64,000 bases of DNA from Aulostomus chinensis (GCA_037954235.1 JBBMOA010000002.1:14575509-14639508), one strand, 5' to 3'. Shown: positions 12,063 through 25,920, counted from the first letter of the stretch. Translations and numbers: made by a program. Notes: generated by a model from the letters alone, not told the origin.

Positions 12063-12614
12063 CTAGGGATTGACTGATTATTGCTTTGGCTAATAATCGG
12101 TTTCAGTATTTCTCTCTCTTTTTTTAATATTATCTGTATCAGCATATTTTCATTGCCCCCCATTTTCTGTAGCTAAAAAAAAGCACCAGAATAAAAAAAA
12201 AATCCCCACTTAAAATGGTTCTGATTTTGATTTATCAATTTTATTTTTTCATTCAGTTCAGTGAAAGCGGGCAGAGCAGTTGAAACAGTTAAACCTTCAT
12301 TTTTGAAGGAGTTATACTGTTAAAAGTTCACTCTAATGTTTAAGTGTGTTTAAAGCTAACACTTGATGCTTTTGGAAAAAAAAAAAAGATTGTTCGTGTA
12401 GTTGTTCATCGTTCAAGAAACTCTCCATTGAGCGCATACAAAGTGAGAGCAGCTCTGTGTTTAGAGTTTATTAAGCTGTATATTTTGAGAAGTTATAAAT
12501 ACTTGGCTGAATATTAAATAAAATAAAAAGAAATGACCTGTAAGGTTTTATCGCCTCCTTGTAGTACAAATAATCAGTAGCGGCCCTGAAAAGACAATAT
12601 CTGTCGCTCCCTGG
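12063..12614. mobile_element. hAT-like non-autonomous DNA element (candidate)
   Basis: The left end reads CTAGGGATTGACTGATTATT. The reverse complement of the right end reads CCAGGGAGCGACAGATATTG. They agree at roughly 20 of 25 aligned positions with small gaps, so they look like diverged terminal inverted repeats about 550 bases apart. The interior is AT-rich and non-coding. Flanks TCAAACT (left) and TCAAAACT (right) resemble each other but do not form a clean 8-base duplication. The hAT assignment is from the general look of the termini. Confidence 0.4.
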
Positions 12615-12619
12615 TCAAA

Positions 12620-15600
12620 ACTTTACGCGGCAGCAGCTTTACGTGCATTAATAGGTGCTTAAATCAGATTGAGTGTCATTACACTAAAACAATATGGGAA
12701 CTTTTGGATGGAGTCCTGTGGCCAGCGGCTGCTGCTGCTGCTGCTGCCTCACATCTGCATGCTTTATGGATCTGTCTGAGGTAATACACACAGCCTGCTC
12801 TTATTTCTGCTTCCTGCTATCATTATTCCTCGCCCCTCAGATGGATTATAGCCCACTGTGCAACATGTAGATGAGCGCTGCTCCTCTGATTGCCTTATGG
12901 CCATCAGGCGTTTGCATATTTACTGCCCATGAATCACAGTGTGAGGAAAACCCACAGCCACCGTCCACCTCCCCCCTCCACTCTTTAGCCTTCGCTCTAT
13001 TTCTTTGTCATTTGCTCTCATTCTCACTTCTTTTCCTCTCAGCTGTCTTTCTCTCGCCTCCTCTTTCATTTTCTGCCTCTCCCAGAGCCTTGATCCTGCT
13101 CGATGCGTTCCCAGCTGCTTAATTAAAGCATGTATTATTAATACAGCTATATCTCTGTCCATCCTTCTCCCCCGTTCATATGGCTGCTACATTATGTGTA
13201 AATTGTTTTGCTGTAATTCCCTTTTAATGTCGCTGTTGTAATCAGTGTTTCTGGTGTGAGGAGGCGAGGGATGGGAAGTCATAGGCTTTTACTGTATCGT
13301 ACTGTTTGATGTGTGGCTCCAACATCGCAGCCCCTGTAATTAGGTCTGTTTTACAAGTCAAATCAATACGGCGTCATTCTGCAAAATATGAGATTAATAA
13401 AAGAAACTTGTCAGATGTGCCGGTTGTGGTGTGTCGGCTGGGTTTGCCGAGCCCCAGGGAAAGAGCCAGCACTTGAGTGTTAAGGGTCTTTTGGTAACAG
13501 CGACCCATTGTCATCTGAAAAGTGAGCCTTATCTGGATTTAAAGACTTGTGGGATTTTTAACATTCACTCAGTTTGTCATTGTGTGCTGTACAATTGCTT
13601 TTCGAATATCTCTTTTTGTGGTTCTTTTTGTCACCCCCCCCCCTTTTTTTTGGGGGGGGGGGATATAAGAATCCCTCCACCCTAAATCAGAATCTATTTT
13701 CATCTTGGTGGGTTTTAGTCATGCGGTTATTTTATCTGGGATGTTTGCTTGTACCACAAAACATTTGTTGAGCTGGAATTTTAATTCGCAGCATTAAAAA
13801 TTACATGAACAAACAACAAAAGCATCATTTCCAGAACAAAAGTCCCAGTTTGTCTGGGTCAAGCGTACGCTGAAAATATGAATTTCATTGAAAATATTCA
13901 AAATTAATATGTTAACCCCTCATGTGGTCGCTTGATAACCCGGGTAGGTATGTTTTTCATGTTTGAGGACCCTACAAACCCAATGAGACTCACCTCCATT
14001 TATTGGAGGATACTCACTCCACCCAACCCTTGTAATCCCAGGTCTCGTGCGTGAAGTTAAAACAGCAATAAAATAGTTGGAAAGAAAAAAACAGTTTTCA
14101 TGTCATGTGGATGAAACATTTCTGTAGTGGACCATGTAAAGGCAAACTAAACAGCCCAAGAGTCAAGAGAGAGCAAAGAGTGCAGGCAAAATCCAGACTG
14201 TATTTATTGTTTGATACCACAACAGATGTCTTGAGTAAAGTGATGTACAGAACTGTAGCTACCAGTACAAATACTGCATTTAATCATTCAGTAATAAATA
14301 AGAAGTATTGCAGAATGGCCCATTTATTCATAGATTATGGGAATAATATTAACTATGAAGAGGTCACCTCTTGCATCCTTGTTTGTCAAGCCTTTTTCCA
14401 ACAAGAAAAACAAAACAAAACAAAAACCCCAACGACTAACAAACAAAGAAAACTGGATTGACCTGAATGATGTTTGAGAAAGATGCACAGTAGCCCAGGG
14501 ACAAACAGGATACGGTTTTTATCTGTTTCTCAGGAAATATTTCATGGACTTTTCTTGCAAATCAATTCATAAAAACAAAACAAACATAAAACCCCAACCT
14601 CCTTCTGGAACTTGTGTATCCAGACGTACAGGATATGATGGTTTCAGTGAGCTGTTGGCCTCTGTGGAGGGACGTTCCTGCTGGTTCATGGGGAAGCAGC
14701 CTCTTAATATGTCTGTTTCTCCTGGTCAGTGTAAGCTCTTCCTCTGAAACTTGATCTACTGAAGTTGAAAGCTGTAAAGTAGACGAGTGACAAATAGGTC
14801 CAGTCATTTCTCTACTGAGATGCAGTAACCAATAAAACTAAAATTCTACAGTACAAATACCTTAAATGTGTTCAGTACAGTGCTTGAGTAAATGTACTCA
14901 GTTACATTCCATCACTGTGAGATACTATGAGTTGCTTTCTTTAGTTATTTGGGTGAAATGAGCCTTAACCTCGTCAACCAGAAAGCGCAATCTTGTGATT
15001 TCTGTCCCGTGTCAAAGGCACTTTCCTCTGCCGTCCTCTAACCATCGTGTCTCATGAAACGGTGTTGATGCTTCCTCATCCATCAGCTGCAGAGCTTCTG
15101 GTCCAACATTATCACCGTTATTGATTGACGGGGGCCAATTGGCCAGGCTGCTGGTGCTGTAAACTGGACAATTTAAAACCTCGATCCTTCATTGTCACAT
15201 GATGGCTCCAGAATGAGATTGTAAGAGGCTGAATGAGCCTGCTGGCAATAAATAAAAGGAGTGAAATCATCTGGCAGACAAAGGCTGTCGATAAGATTGG
15301 CGTCTCTGATGTCCTAAAAGTGGTTACCAGGGGGCGGATGCTTAAAAAGTGTTGGGACATTTCCTCCTCCAACTTCTGCTTTCAGTGAGACGGATGTTGG
15401 AAATGAGTAATGGCACAACTATCATGTCACACGGCTCATGTAGCGAGTAGGTAACAGGGCAAGAGTGTGAGGGCCCAGTAATAATGTAAAAGAGTGTTTA
15501 AATATTTTAATTTCATTTGTCAGAGGGACCCCTCCCTTGTACTCCATTACCCTGACAACCATCCTTCATCAGCTGAATGAATGCATTATTCATTAGCACT

Positions 15601-16620
15601 AATTATTTTCACATAACGTCTGCCCTGATATATTTAACCTCCACATTACACCCGGGATAATGGCCTTGTAAAATTGAATTGCGAGAAAGAAGTGGAGTTG
15701 GAAAGCTCATTTAAAGAACATAAGGAGGAAGGAGAGTGAGAGAGGTGCAGGAGGGGTTGAGAGGGGTTTTGAAGCAGCTGGGGGGTGGGGTGGGGGGTGA
15801 CAGGAAGAGTGTTAAGCACTTTGGGACATGGAGCCCCAGAAGTGATGGGACATTTGTTCCTGTCTCATTTGCATGCTAAGAGAAGAGCCCGGTGGGTCCC
15901 CGTCAGGTTGAAGATCTACCTAAATGCCCTGTGGGTCCGAGGTGCCCTCCAGCCACATGCCGAGGAGGAGTCTGACCTCCACCATGAGGAGAGGACCACC
16001 TGACCTGGGACAGCAGGAGGAGCTGGCTCCCTCCTTCCTTCACTTCCTCTTCTTATGCATCCAGTGATTGAAGTGGGCCTGAATACACCTCTCAACCCTT
16101 CGCTGCTCCTATTCCCCATCGGGGAGCACGGCTGTCCTCCACATGTACAAACTTCTAAACAAATTGAAGACCAAAAAAAGAAAGAAAAGAAAAAAGAGAG
16201 GCTTTATTCCTATTTTGCTTATTCATGAGATTGACATTCAGCAACATGCAAAATTTAGACCTGAACAGGGATTGTTGCTCCACTTTCTTAATCCTTGCTT
16301 TCTTCTGTGGGAGCAGTGCCCCCAAGTTAATAGCAGTGCCAAACACACACAGATAAACAGAACACACACATGTAAGGGTTTGAAACAGCTCACTACAATG
16401 AACCAATCAGATTCATTCTTTCTGAATATTCACAGGTACACATCAGATTACCATCCTTTAAGTCTACTATACTCTATTAAATCTCATTCACTCATTTTAC
16501 TGTATTTCACCTCAATGCATTTTGCACTGTTGAAAAGTCGATTTTTCAATGTGACATTAAATGAGCACATTTTTCTTACTTTTTCATGAATGATGTTGGA
16601 AACAGTGACCATCTCCAGGC
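12620..16620. other. Intergenic, no gene seen
   Basis: No supported gene. It includes a (CTG)n patch near 12727-12746, the C10-T8-G11 tract at 13634-13662, T-rich and A-rich runs near 14400-14460, and a homeodomain-core-rich stretch around 15540-15640. Open frames are short and lack recognisable domains. Confidence 0.45.
13634..13662. repeat. C10-T8-G11 perfect hairpin tract
   Basis: Ten C, eight T and eleven G in direct succession form a self-complementary stem of ten G-C pairs with a T8 loop. Such tracts can form hairpins or G-quadruplex structures and are error-prone in sequencing, so run lengths may be approximate. Confidence 0.85.
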
Positions 16621-16686
16621 TATGTGTGTGTGTGAGTATGTGTGTGTGTGTATGCGTGTGTGTGTATGCGTGTGTGTGTGTGTATG
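16621..16686. repeat. Imperfect (TG)n microsatellite
   Basis: TG dinucleotides interrupted by TATG and TATGCG units. Confidence 0.9.
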
Positions 16687-18788
16687 CCCTGTTTGTATTT
16701 CTGATGTTGGGTAATTGAGGTTCAGTTCAACTGGGAGAAAAATATTATTCTCACGCCTCTGTGTTGGGCCCAGAAGGCAGCGCTCTCTCTCTCTCTTTGT
16801 GTAGTAGTAGTATCTGTCTCTCTGACATTTAGATTTGCCTTTTAAAAGACAACATTTTTCACAACTGGCATTTCTTCATATGTTTTCCAAAGACTACAAA
16901 GTTATACGTTCACAGCCCAGTCAGTCTGAGTGTTCATGTGAGTGTGCCATTTGTCCGACGTTAAGTTGTTTTGTTGATGTGATTTCATGATATCTGCTTA
17001 CATTGCTCTCAATGTCTTAAAGGGATTTCAGCGTTTGAAAGTTTCCACAATAATGTGTTGAAAAAAAGCCGCAGTTGGGTTTTTGAAATCAGAATCAGCG
17101 GTGAGACCAAGCGCGAGCTACCATCGATCGCTTCTTGGGGCTCAGGTGAGAGGAAAGTTGGTCACCTGCAGAAAAAACAGTCTGATTTATATGTGACACA
17201 AATAACGTACAAGGCAACAGCTTGATTGGGTCTGATGGCAGTTGACAGTCTTCAGGTGCCTCACTGAGGAGTAAACGATGACTTATGGAGTCGACGATGT
17301 GAATGACTCCTTTGAATTTTCCAATTACTGCACTCTGGTGCTCTGCAATGAACCTTTATCTCCTCTACAAATGAATGCGCCTCCCCTAAATAATATCCTC
17401 AACAAAGATGGTGCTTTGCATTATGAAATATTCAGAACTCAATTTTCCTGTTCTGTCAGACTTTTGAGGGAGTCATAATCACAAAATAATCCACAATGTA
17501 ATTCATTGTAGTCACTTTGGGAATTTGAGTAAAATGTTAAGTAGGTTGGTGAAATGTGGCATTTTTGAGTCTTTTTTTAATGGGGATTTTGTATAATAGT
17601 CCTGTTACAGCATTAGTTTTACAGAGCTGATGCCTTCAGGCTAAATGGAAAAGTTTATACAAGACATAGTCAATACAAGACATTCAAGCACTTTTCAAGG
17701 TATTTCTATTAAGGAAGCTACAAAAAAATAACATCCTCATAATTCTTTCATGTTCACAGAAATCGAATATCTGCACATTATCTTTGCTTCTATGTTTTCA
17801 TGATGATTACTCAACTAAAAATTACAATTTTTAAACAAATTAAACTGTGGATTATTAAGATTATTATTAAAGAAGACCTGGGTGTATGTGAGAGTTTGTA
17901 AACTGATGTTTTTGGACGGTTTCAATTGTTGCTCAGTCTCCATTAGCTTCCAGCAGCAAGTACGTAACCAGCATCTTTTTATAATTCTGGATTCAACCAC
18001 AAGAACCACCGCAGAGAAAACAACTTCATCATGAATTCAAGGCAGCTAACAGTCAGTCATTCATGAACAAACTCCATTTTTTTTGGATGAGGTATCACTT
18101 TAATGCTCGCAAAATATTGTTACCAGAAGACAACAGACAAGTATGATGAGGTCGGTCACTTTTTTTCAGTTATCAAATCATTATTAAACATTTCAAGACA
18201 TTAGCAAAAGTCTGAAATAGCAACCTACACATATGAACGTACCTTACAAGAGCAGGTATGATTCTGAGAATGTCGGGTTTATGTTAAAAGCTATTCCCCA
18301 ATGACTGCTCCCTCCACTAGAATAACAACAGAATAGAAACCGAAAGGTGTGAAATGCTTTTGTATTCTGGCCAGAGACGGGAGGGTAGAGTTCAGCTAAT
18401 GTGCAGCACAACTCAAGACGAATTCATTTTAAATGTAACCAGGAAGGATGTGTTTTTTTAGTCCATCTGTGAGAGGATACAGTTGTGCTCCATAAATGAG
18501 GACAAGTTTATTATATGCACAAAATTTACACTCGCTTGTGCACCATAAAGTGTATGTGTGCTTCACTTCCTGCGTAGCTGCTGCAATATATTTGTAGAGG
18601 TTTATAATGTAGAGCAGAATTTAGGTAGCACTACATCACCGTAAGATATTTAAGAAAGCGAGGCATAAAAAAAACCTCTTGGCCATTGGCCTTACTATCA
18701 ATAAAATTAAAAGGATTCGCTGACATTTTTAGTATTGCATTATTGTAAGTCAGCTTTCCACTGCCTGTGTGTGCATGTTTGTCTGTGC

Positions 18789-18790
<2 letters not shown>
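16687..18790. other. Intergenic, no gene seen
   Basis: AT-rich sequence with short frames only; no named repeat or gene recognised. Confidence 0.45.

Positions 18791-18791
<1 letters not shown>

Positions 18792-18829
<38 letters not shown>
18792..18829. repeat. (TG)n microsatellite
   Basis: About 19 uninterrupted TG units. Confidence 0.95.
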
Positions 18830-18831
<2 letters not shown>

Positions 18832-21800
18832 GTCGATGAAGCAGAGTGTGTCAACGGCTGTCAGTCACAGCAGTGAGATGATGTTAATGACGCTCCTGTT
18901 AAAACGTGAAGCCCAAGTGATAATGGTGCCAAGCTTAAAGGGCAAAGCTGTCACGGCAACAGGAAGGAGAGAGAGGAGGGGTGCAGTGGAGGTTTATGGA
19001 TACAGCTCATGTCACATATACTGCACAGGTGAGCAATGTTCCTCTGACACAGGTCCCCCTCTGCCTGTCTCTCTACATCTATTTATCTTTCTATAGTGCC
19101 AATAAAGAGTATTCACCCTGCCTGGAGCTCGAGAGGTTTGATTGTTTTAAAGGAGAGAATCAAAGTTGCCTTAATACAGCTCTCCTGACACTAAAGAGCC
19201 ACAGAAACACTAAAACAGGCCTCTTCATAATCTCAACACATCATATGAATTAGTAAATATAGAAATATTCACTCCCTGTAAGAGGATGCTTCCTATTCTG
19301 GTGCAGATGATTGATTCTAGTCACATACATTCCTTGGAGGTAAAGTTTATTTAACAGAAAATATATATTTTGTCTTTGAAGTACTCCCAAACAGGGTCTC
19401 GGTCTTGTGTGAGGATCTGAGCCCTCTTGGTTCCTGATTGCCTGGGTTCCAGGATTTACGGATCTGGCAACTCATGTATCATCATTATAAATAAATTAAA
19501 AACTGTACATTTTAATTTAAAGACCACTTTCAAGGATCTTCATATTCTTTATTTGTGTAGCTGTATTCTTAAAGAGTAGGGGGATCAGCGCGGCTTTACC
19601 TGTCAGATTCAGAGAGGGGGGAAAAAAAATGCCTGAAGTCAAAACACCGAAGCCAAGAGACCTAGAAATGTGTGACACTGCTAATTTAAAATGACAGTTA
19701 AATTTGCTATCGTTACAAATTTGAGTCACATGATGCTTCTGAACAAGTCAGGATGACGGCTACACCATCTGAGCAGCAGGTGCAGCAGGATGCTACTGCC
19801 ACTGCAGCTCAGCGACAGCCTGTCAAGCCAGACCTGGAGGCTAAGCTGGGTACAGCAGCGGCAGCTAGCCAGGTCTACTGATACATGCCATTTCAAGGAA
19901 AAAACAACGACAAAAAATAACTCTGTTTTTCTGAGTGAAACTGATTTTTTTCCCCCATGAAAACTTATCCAAGTACTTGTGAAAAACTGCATCATTATTT
20001 AGCCTCCCCGGAACCATATGTTATTCATTCACATAAACAGGGTGGATGTTATTTTTCTCAGGTGAGGATATGTTGTAGATACATTTAACATGCTGAGAAA
20101 TGAATTGCATCTGCATGTAGCATAAGCTTCACACTCAGCCCAGTATGAATGTGGACATTTGAGCGTGCTGTGCAGAGTTGTCTGAAGCGATCTTAAATTA
20201 CTGCCATGATGATGAGGCCTGTGTAACCCCCATGACCCAGAGTGGCCACACACCACATTTTCAGCCTCATACTCTACGTGTCCCTGTGCCCACCTGCTCA
20301 TATCCTCCCTCTCATATGCACTTTGAGCTACTTCTGCTATTGACCACCAACTACAAACATCCGCAAAACTGTTAAAAAATGTCTGTTTACAATCCAGGTC
20401 CTTTTTATCCAGCTGTATGATCTCTAATCCACAAACACTTTGATCTGAGTTTAAAACAAGCTGAACACTTCCACCTCTATGCTACCGTGAAACGAGCAAC
20501 GAATCATAAGCGTGATTTTTGGCCCTCAGAGGCTGAGATCATGAATACACAACAGTAGGCCTGGTGCATCCATTGGTAGTAGTGTGTGTTGATAGTGAGG
20601 TGAGAACCCCTCTTAGGAAAACTCTCAAATGTACATGAGAGCCTGGAGAGGGTTTTGCCTCAGGTGACTTGTGCTTCCTTCCCATCCAACTAAACGCCAT
20701 GGTTTGTGCACTGCAACTCAACATGGAGTCTCGTGTTGCTCTACTGTGCTGTGACAGCAGCAGAAACGTCTGGTTCAACTCCTCATTATTCTGTTACAGA
20801 GAAAATAACCCTTTGGCCTGTCTGTATTACTGTAAGCTAACCATAAGTGGTAGAGCCAAGCCCAGGATGCACTGCTGATACCCTGGCTATATTCAGGACA
20901 TTTGTGAACATGTTCATATTTGTTGTATATCTTTGCATTTCTGTTGGATTATTTTGCTTTTCACTAAGACAACCCAACTTTCCTTATTCAACAATCCAAA
21001 TCTTGATCAAAACTAGCCAGCTTGCTAGCTCGAAGTTGGTTTTTGCCTCAAGTATCAAGGGGGACTTAGAAAATGGCACCTGGTTAAGAGCAGGGAGGAC
21101 GGAGAATGCTGAGGATGATAGTCGTCCAGTAGCAGGTTTATACCTGCAGCGTTCTTCTGGTAAACCACACAACTGAAATCTCCTGATGTTTCCTGTCTGT
21201 CTCCTAGCTGGACAACTCAAGAAGTTCTTGATGGATTTAGAGAAAGTTTGGTAGGATGACAGATAATGACAGGTAGGTTTAGGAGGAGTGAATAATCAAG
21301 AACAAAGCTACATGGGAATGACTTGGAAATTAGTCCAGATGTCAATTTACAGATGGGCTTTAAGAAAAAAAAAACCATGTAAAATCATGGTTCCTGAAAG
21401 AAAATTGCCATTTCCATCCAACCATGAATGAATGAATGAATGAATGAATGAATGAATGTTGTGGTGAAAAACAGCAGACTGGAGGAAGATGCAGCCAGTC
21501 TTCAGCTCACTGCTCACCTCAGTTGGATGCTAACAACATTACTCATTTCCCTATGAAAAAAAACAGACAGCTTTGTCACTGTAATCCAACCCCGATGTCC
21601 CTCATTTTCTCTGCACCATTTCGTGATGAATTCCCATCTGCAAAGTATTTCTGAACACTTTGCCCAAGGAGGTGTAATTTAAATAATATCAGTCACTGTG
21701 CTGCTGCGTGAATAAGAATTATGTCCACACTAATATCTCATCTGACACAGCAGAGGAAAGACTTTCCTCCTGAATAACAAAAGTGCAATAATTCACACAA

Positions 21801-22360
21801 TGGTATTATCAACCTAATTACAATAGGAAATATAGGCGCATCTTCTTTTTCTTCTTAAATTAAGAATGAATTAGCAAAATGATCAGTTATGTTGTTCCTG
21901 ATAGTAGATTATCATTAATCTGTTTAATGGTTTGGGATTTCCAGATAAATCGAGGCCACAAACTAAAGCACCTACTCAATGATACATTTTCTCTGCACTG
22001 AATGAAAGGTCGCACGTACCACATAAATATTAAACATTCATATCAAACTTACCATAATATGCAAACTAACCACACACCAAGCATCGTCCCGTTTGCCAGT
22101 CATATTTTCATAATTACATCACTATAACAAATTTAATGACAGCAATCAGAGCTGAACATTTTCTCCTCAGACGGAGCAGAGGTCCCAGTCAGTCACTCCT
22201 CTACTTCTCGGTCATTCTCTATTAATTTGCAGAGTGTGTTCTCTGAGTGTCAGGGTCCTGCCAGTGATTCTCCCCAAAGACTGCTACCTCCAAGCCTGCT
22301 GCACAAGGGGGGCCCTAATTAGACTCTCATGTGTATTTAATGGACTTGCTGTCTCTGGTC

Positions 22361-22362
<2 letters not shown>
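18830..22362. other. Intergenic, no gene seen
   Basis: No supported gene. A short (ATGA)n tetranucleotide repeat lies at 21424-21458. Otherwise unique-looking AT-rich sequence. Confidence 0.45.

Positions 22363-22439
<77 letters not shown>
22363..22439. repeat. (GA)n microsatellite
   Basis: About 38 uninterrupted GA units; the alternating Arg/Glu frames across it are artefacts of the repeat. Confidence 0.97.
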
Positions 22440-22442
<3 letters not shown>

Positions 22443-22510
22443 AGAGCGAATGCTTGATGCTACAATCTCAACTTCTGTGTGTGTATGTGTGTGCGTAGGT
22501 GTGTTCAAAT

Positions 22511-22980
22511 TAGGGTTGCACCAATATGGGAATTGATACTGATGTCTAAAATAATTATTTAGCTAATAACCGATGCCAACGCTCAATAATTCTGAACTTG
22601 AAATGACACTTGATCTTATCTTGCAGACAGCATGTTGCTGATCTTTGTCAGATACGGTGTAATACTACCACACAGCTGACACTGCTGGACACTCTCATGG
22701 CATGGTGCACCCAGCACGGGCCCAGAGCCGTGGAGAAAAGTCTGGCTGCAGGTAGGCACTGCAGGACACAACATGTATCACCAGTATCATTTGGATCAAC
22801 TCATGGCTTGTTGGTCACGAAATTGGTGCATACTTGATGCAGATTTAATATTAAACTATCCAGTGATAGGGTCCAGGCTTTCCTCAGTCTGCATTGTACA
22901 CATTGTAAGGTTTACTGTGTATTAGGGATGCACATATCAGTACTAATGTTGAAAAGGTAATAAGGCCAATAGCTGAAGGA
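22511..22980. mobile_element. hAT-like terminal sequences (remnants)
   Basis: TTAGGGTTGCACCAATATGG at 22510 and TTAGGGATGCACATATCAG at 22922 are two related ends in the same orientation about 412 bases apart. Strings such as GCTAATAACCGATGCC follow the first, typical of fish hAT-type termini as I remember them. No transposase frame is visible. Same-direction ends suggest two nested or adjacent truncated copies rather than one intact element. Confidence 0.35.
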
Positions 22981-23087
22981 AGTTTTTATGAAGATTTTGT
23001 TGATCTTACACAAAATAATCTTGGGAAATAAGGCCTTTTCAATTACACACACACACAGTGCCAACTGCTACCTGGGAAGGCCATTGA

Positions 23088-23089
<2 letters not shown>

Positions 23090-23146
<57 letters not shown>

Positions 23147-23258
23147 TATACACAGTATATGTATATATATAGTATATGTATTTACAGATTTACAGTATAA
23201 ATATATATATATACATATACACACAGTATACGTATTTACAGTATATATATATACACAC

Positions 23259-23344
<86 letters not shown>

Positions 23345-23345
23345 A
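23090..23345. repeat. Compound (CA)n-(TA)n-(GTAT)n microsatellite
   Basis: A CA tract from about 23090 to 23145 passes into about 200 bases of TA, ACAC and GTAT units. It is extremely AT-rich, a likely site of DNA unwinding and of assembly length error. Confidence 0.95.
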
Positions 23346-24868
23346 TATTGTGCTTGTACTCAAGTCTATTTTTATCTCTATGTTACCCAATTGTAACTCA
23401 CTAGTTGGATATTTAAGAACCAGTGGGACCAGGTATCTGAGACGTGCAGATTCATACAAAGTAGTGACATCAGATTTACATTAAAACAATGTTTAGGGAT
23501 TGTAATGGAGTGCCACAGGGATGATGTATGTTTTCCATTTGAAATGAACTCCAGCGCAGACACGTCTTGAGCGTCATCAGAACTAGCTTAGTGCTTCTTT
23601 GTTCGAAATATTTTGCTTGACATTTAATGTCTGCTACAACCTCGCCAGTCTCATTTAGCCACTTGTTTGCGGCCATCATTTTTCGACACATAAACACTTC
23701 AAAATTCAGGAGTTTGGTATTTTTTAGACCATACAACAGCACCACTGAATATCTTAAAATTGTGCTAACCACTGACCTAATTTCAGGCATTTAACCAAGA
23801 AACCCAAAGACTTTGTGTCGAGGGAACCAGAAGTTCAACGATGCTTACTTATTTCTGAGTTTCAGGATTCAATCCTGCACCACTCTATAATATTCAAATG
23901 TTTATTTGGGTTATCTCATAGCTTTTAACCGCAAATGCCCATGTAAAAATCTGTAAAAATAAAACAAGATTATCTCTGTGGCTCGACACCCCTTAATAGA
24001 TATAAAGATAACGTAAAAATCTCCAGCTCATGCAACGTTTACTCCAGCACACCTTTGATTGTGAACATGGGCCAGTGGCTTCTTAGACATTTGAATGTTT
24101 TCACTCTCAGACTGCTCTGTTCTAATGAGGACAAACATCTGGACCAATCTCACAATATGGGGGCCGTGATGAATGTGACCCCTGTGGTCAGCTCTTGGCT
24201 CCAAAACCCACCAGGACACATAAAGCAGAAGCACAGTCCCTGTTAAAAGGGCTGCACGGGATCATAAATCGGTCCTGGCTCTTCTTAACTGTCCAATTTG
24301 CATGCCCCCTTGACTAAGAGTCTAACAATGTTTTACAAGACAAACATGCAGAGACACGTCAGTGGAAAACACAAACATGCATGCAGGTACATAAGAAGAT
24401 GATGCTGTTATTACAAAAATGCCACATACTGTAGGTTTGTGCATTGGAAAATACTGTGTAGTATGCCGTTGTGTACACACACAAGGTTTAAGTTGTACTG
24501 ATTTGACTAAAACTTGAATGTGAAAAAGAAAAGGCATGCTGACAGACAAAGATCTTGAGGAGAAAACACATTTTCTTAAACAAGAAAAAGGAAACAAAGA
24601 CGAAGAAAACAGAAAAAGAGAGAGAGAGAGAGAGAGACTGCCAATGGGAAAAGGAAAGACAAAGCGGGTGGTGAAATGGGAGTCTGGGTAGTTTTATCTG
24701 GTGGGCAGGGAGGCGGTGGCGGGAGGATCCGTCTCTGTTAGAGAGAACACGGCCCCGTTATTAAAGCCATTTATCACTGGCTGAATATTCTCCCTTTAAT
24801 AGCCTCTGTCGTTAATTACCCAACTTTGTCAAGATCGGCAGTTCGGGCTCTTGGTTTTCTTGCCCTGA
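23346..24868. other. Intergenic, no gene seen
   Basis: No gene supported. A short GA tract lies near 24620-24640. The stretch 24720-24860 is complex and carries several ATTA/TAAT cores (GTTATTAAAGCC, CGTTAATTACCC), a candidate regulatory patch. Confidence 0.4.
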
Positions 24869-24875
24869 ACACACA

Positions 24876-24920
<45 letters not shown>
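24869..24920. repeat. (CA)n microsatellite
   Basis: CA units with one AT interruption. Confidence 0.95.
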
Positions 24921-24922
<2 letters not shown>

Positions 24923-25821
24923 AAATATGTACATGCTCATGACATATCATCAGGTGATGATACACATTATCACAAAAAGCATGCACACACATGCGTACAT
25001 CCATCAAACACTGACAGTCTTTTCTTCTGCCTCTGTCATTTTGACAGTTGACCTGTAAAATATTAGACAGCACATTAATAATAATAAAAAAGACCTCTGT
25101 CATGCTTTTAACATGTTTGTTAGTCTGGAAAATTTTTACTGGTATCGTATTGCATTGTTGAAGTTATTAGAGCTGATTCAACTTTGAGTTAATTCATTGT
25201 GCAAATTATTATGATTCTTGTGTCGTAAATATGAGTATTTGCTGCTTTTCATAGTCTTCAATGATAAATAGAATGTATCTGGATTTGGTTGGACAAAAAA
25301 ATAAAACATTAAAACATTTTGGCTCGGTGAAACTGATGAGCATTTCACTCTAGTTTTTGACATTTTATTCCGATGAATCCATTAATCAATTACAGGCCAT
25401 GTCAACAGCACTGTTGTGGAAATGAATCAGGAGGATGAGGTCAGACTACTCCAGCTTTATTAAGTGCAATTCATAACAGCAGCGCACTTCATAAAGGAGC
25501 ATTACAGCCTCTACAGCAACAAAGGACGGTGTTGCTCTTTGAGCAGTTTGGCACTTCATTTGTGTGGACGTAACTGTGTCAGCTGCCCCGTGTCGAAGGC
25601 TATAGACCCACAACCACCTCCTCCTCATCTTCATCCCCAATCAGTCTCCTTTGTGATCCTTTTATAATCAGCCACTTGGAAGCGTGGCAGTAAAGCATTT
25701 ACAAGGGTCCTCGACAGGACATGCCAGCACCTTTTGTTTAGCAATTAGTTTGCCTGTGAGAGGGACAAGACAGATAGACAGGGAGAGCATCTGGTGGCCT
25801 TGTACTGCCGAGGAGATGGCG

Positions 25822-25824
<3 letters not shown>

Positions 25825-25875
<51 letters not shown>

Positions 25876-25920
25876 AGGGAGAGGGAGAGAGGGAGAGGGA
25901 GAGGGAGAGAAGAGGAGGGA
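25825..25920. repeat. (GA)n/(GGGAGA)n compound repeat
   Basis: About 20 GA units followed by GAGGGA-type hexanucleotide units; purine-only on this strand, so it can form triplex DNA. Confidence 0.95.

Noticed and set aside
16143..16589. 148-residue plus-strand frame
   Set aside because: Low-complexity lysine start and no recognisable domain; looks like chance in AT-rich DNA.
22234..22536. Frames with (RE)n or (LS)n repeats
   Set aside because: Translations of the (GA)n microsatellite; the same applies to His/Thr, Cys/Val and Tyr/Ile-rich frames over other simple repeats.
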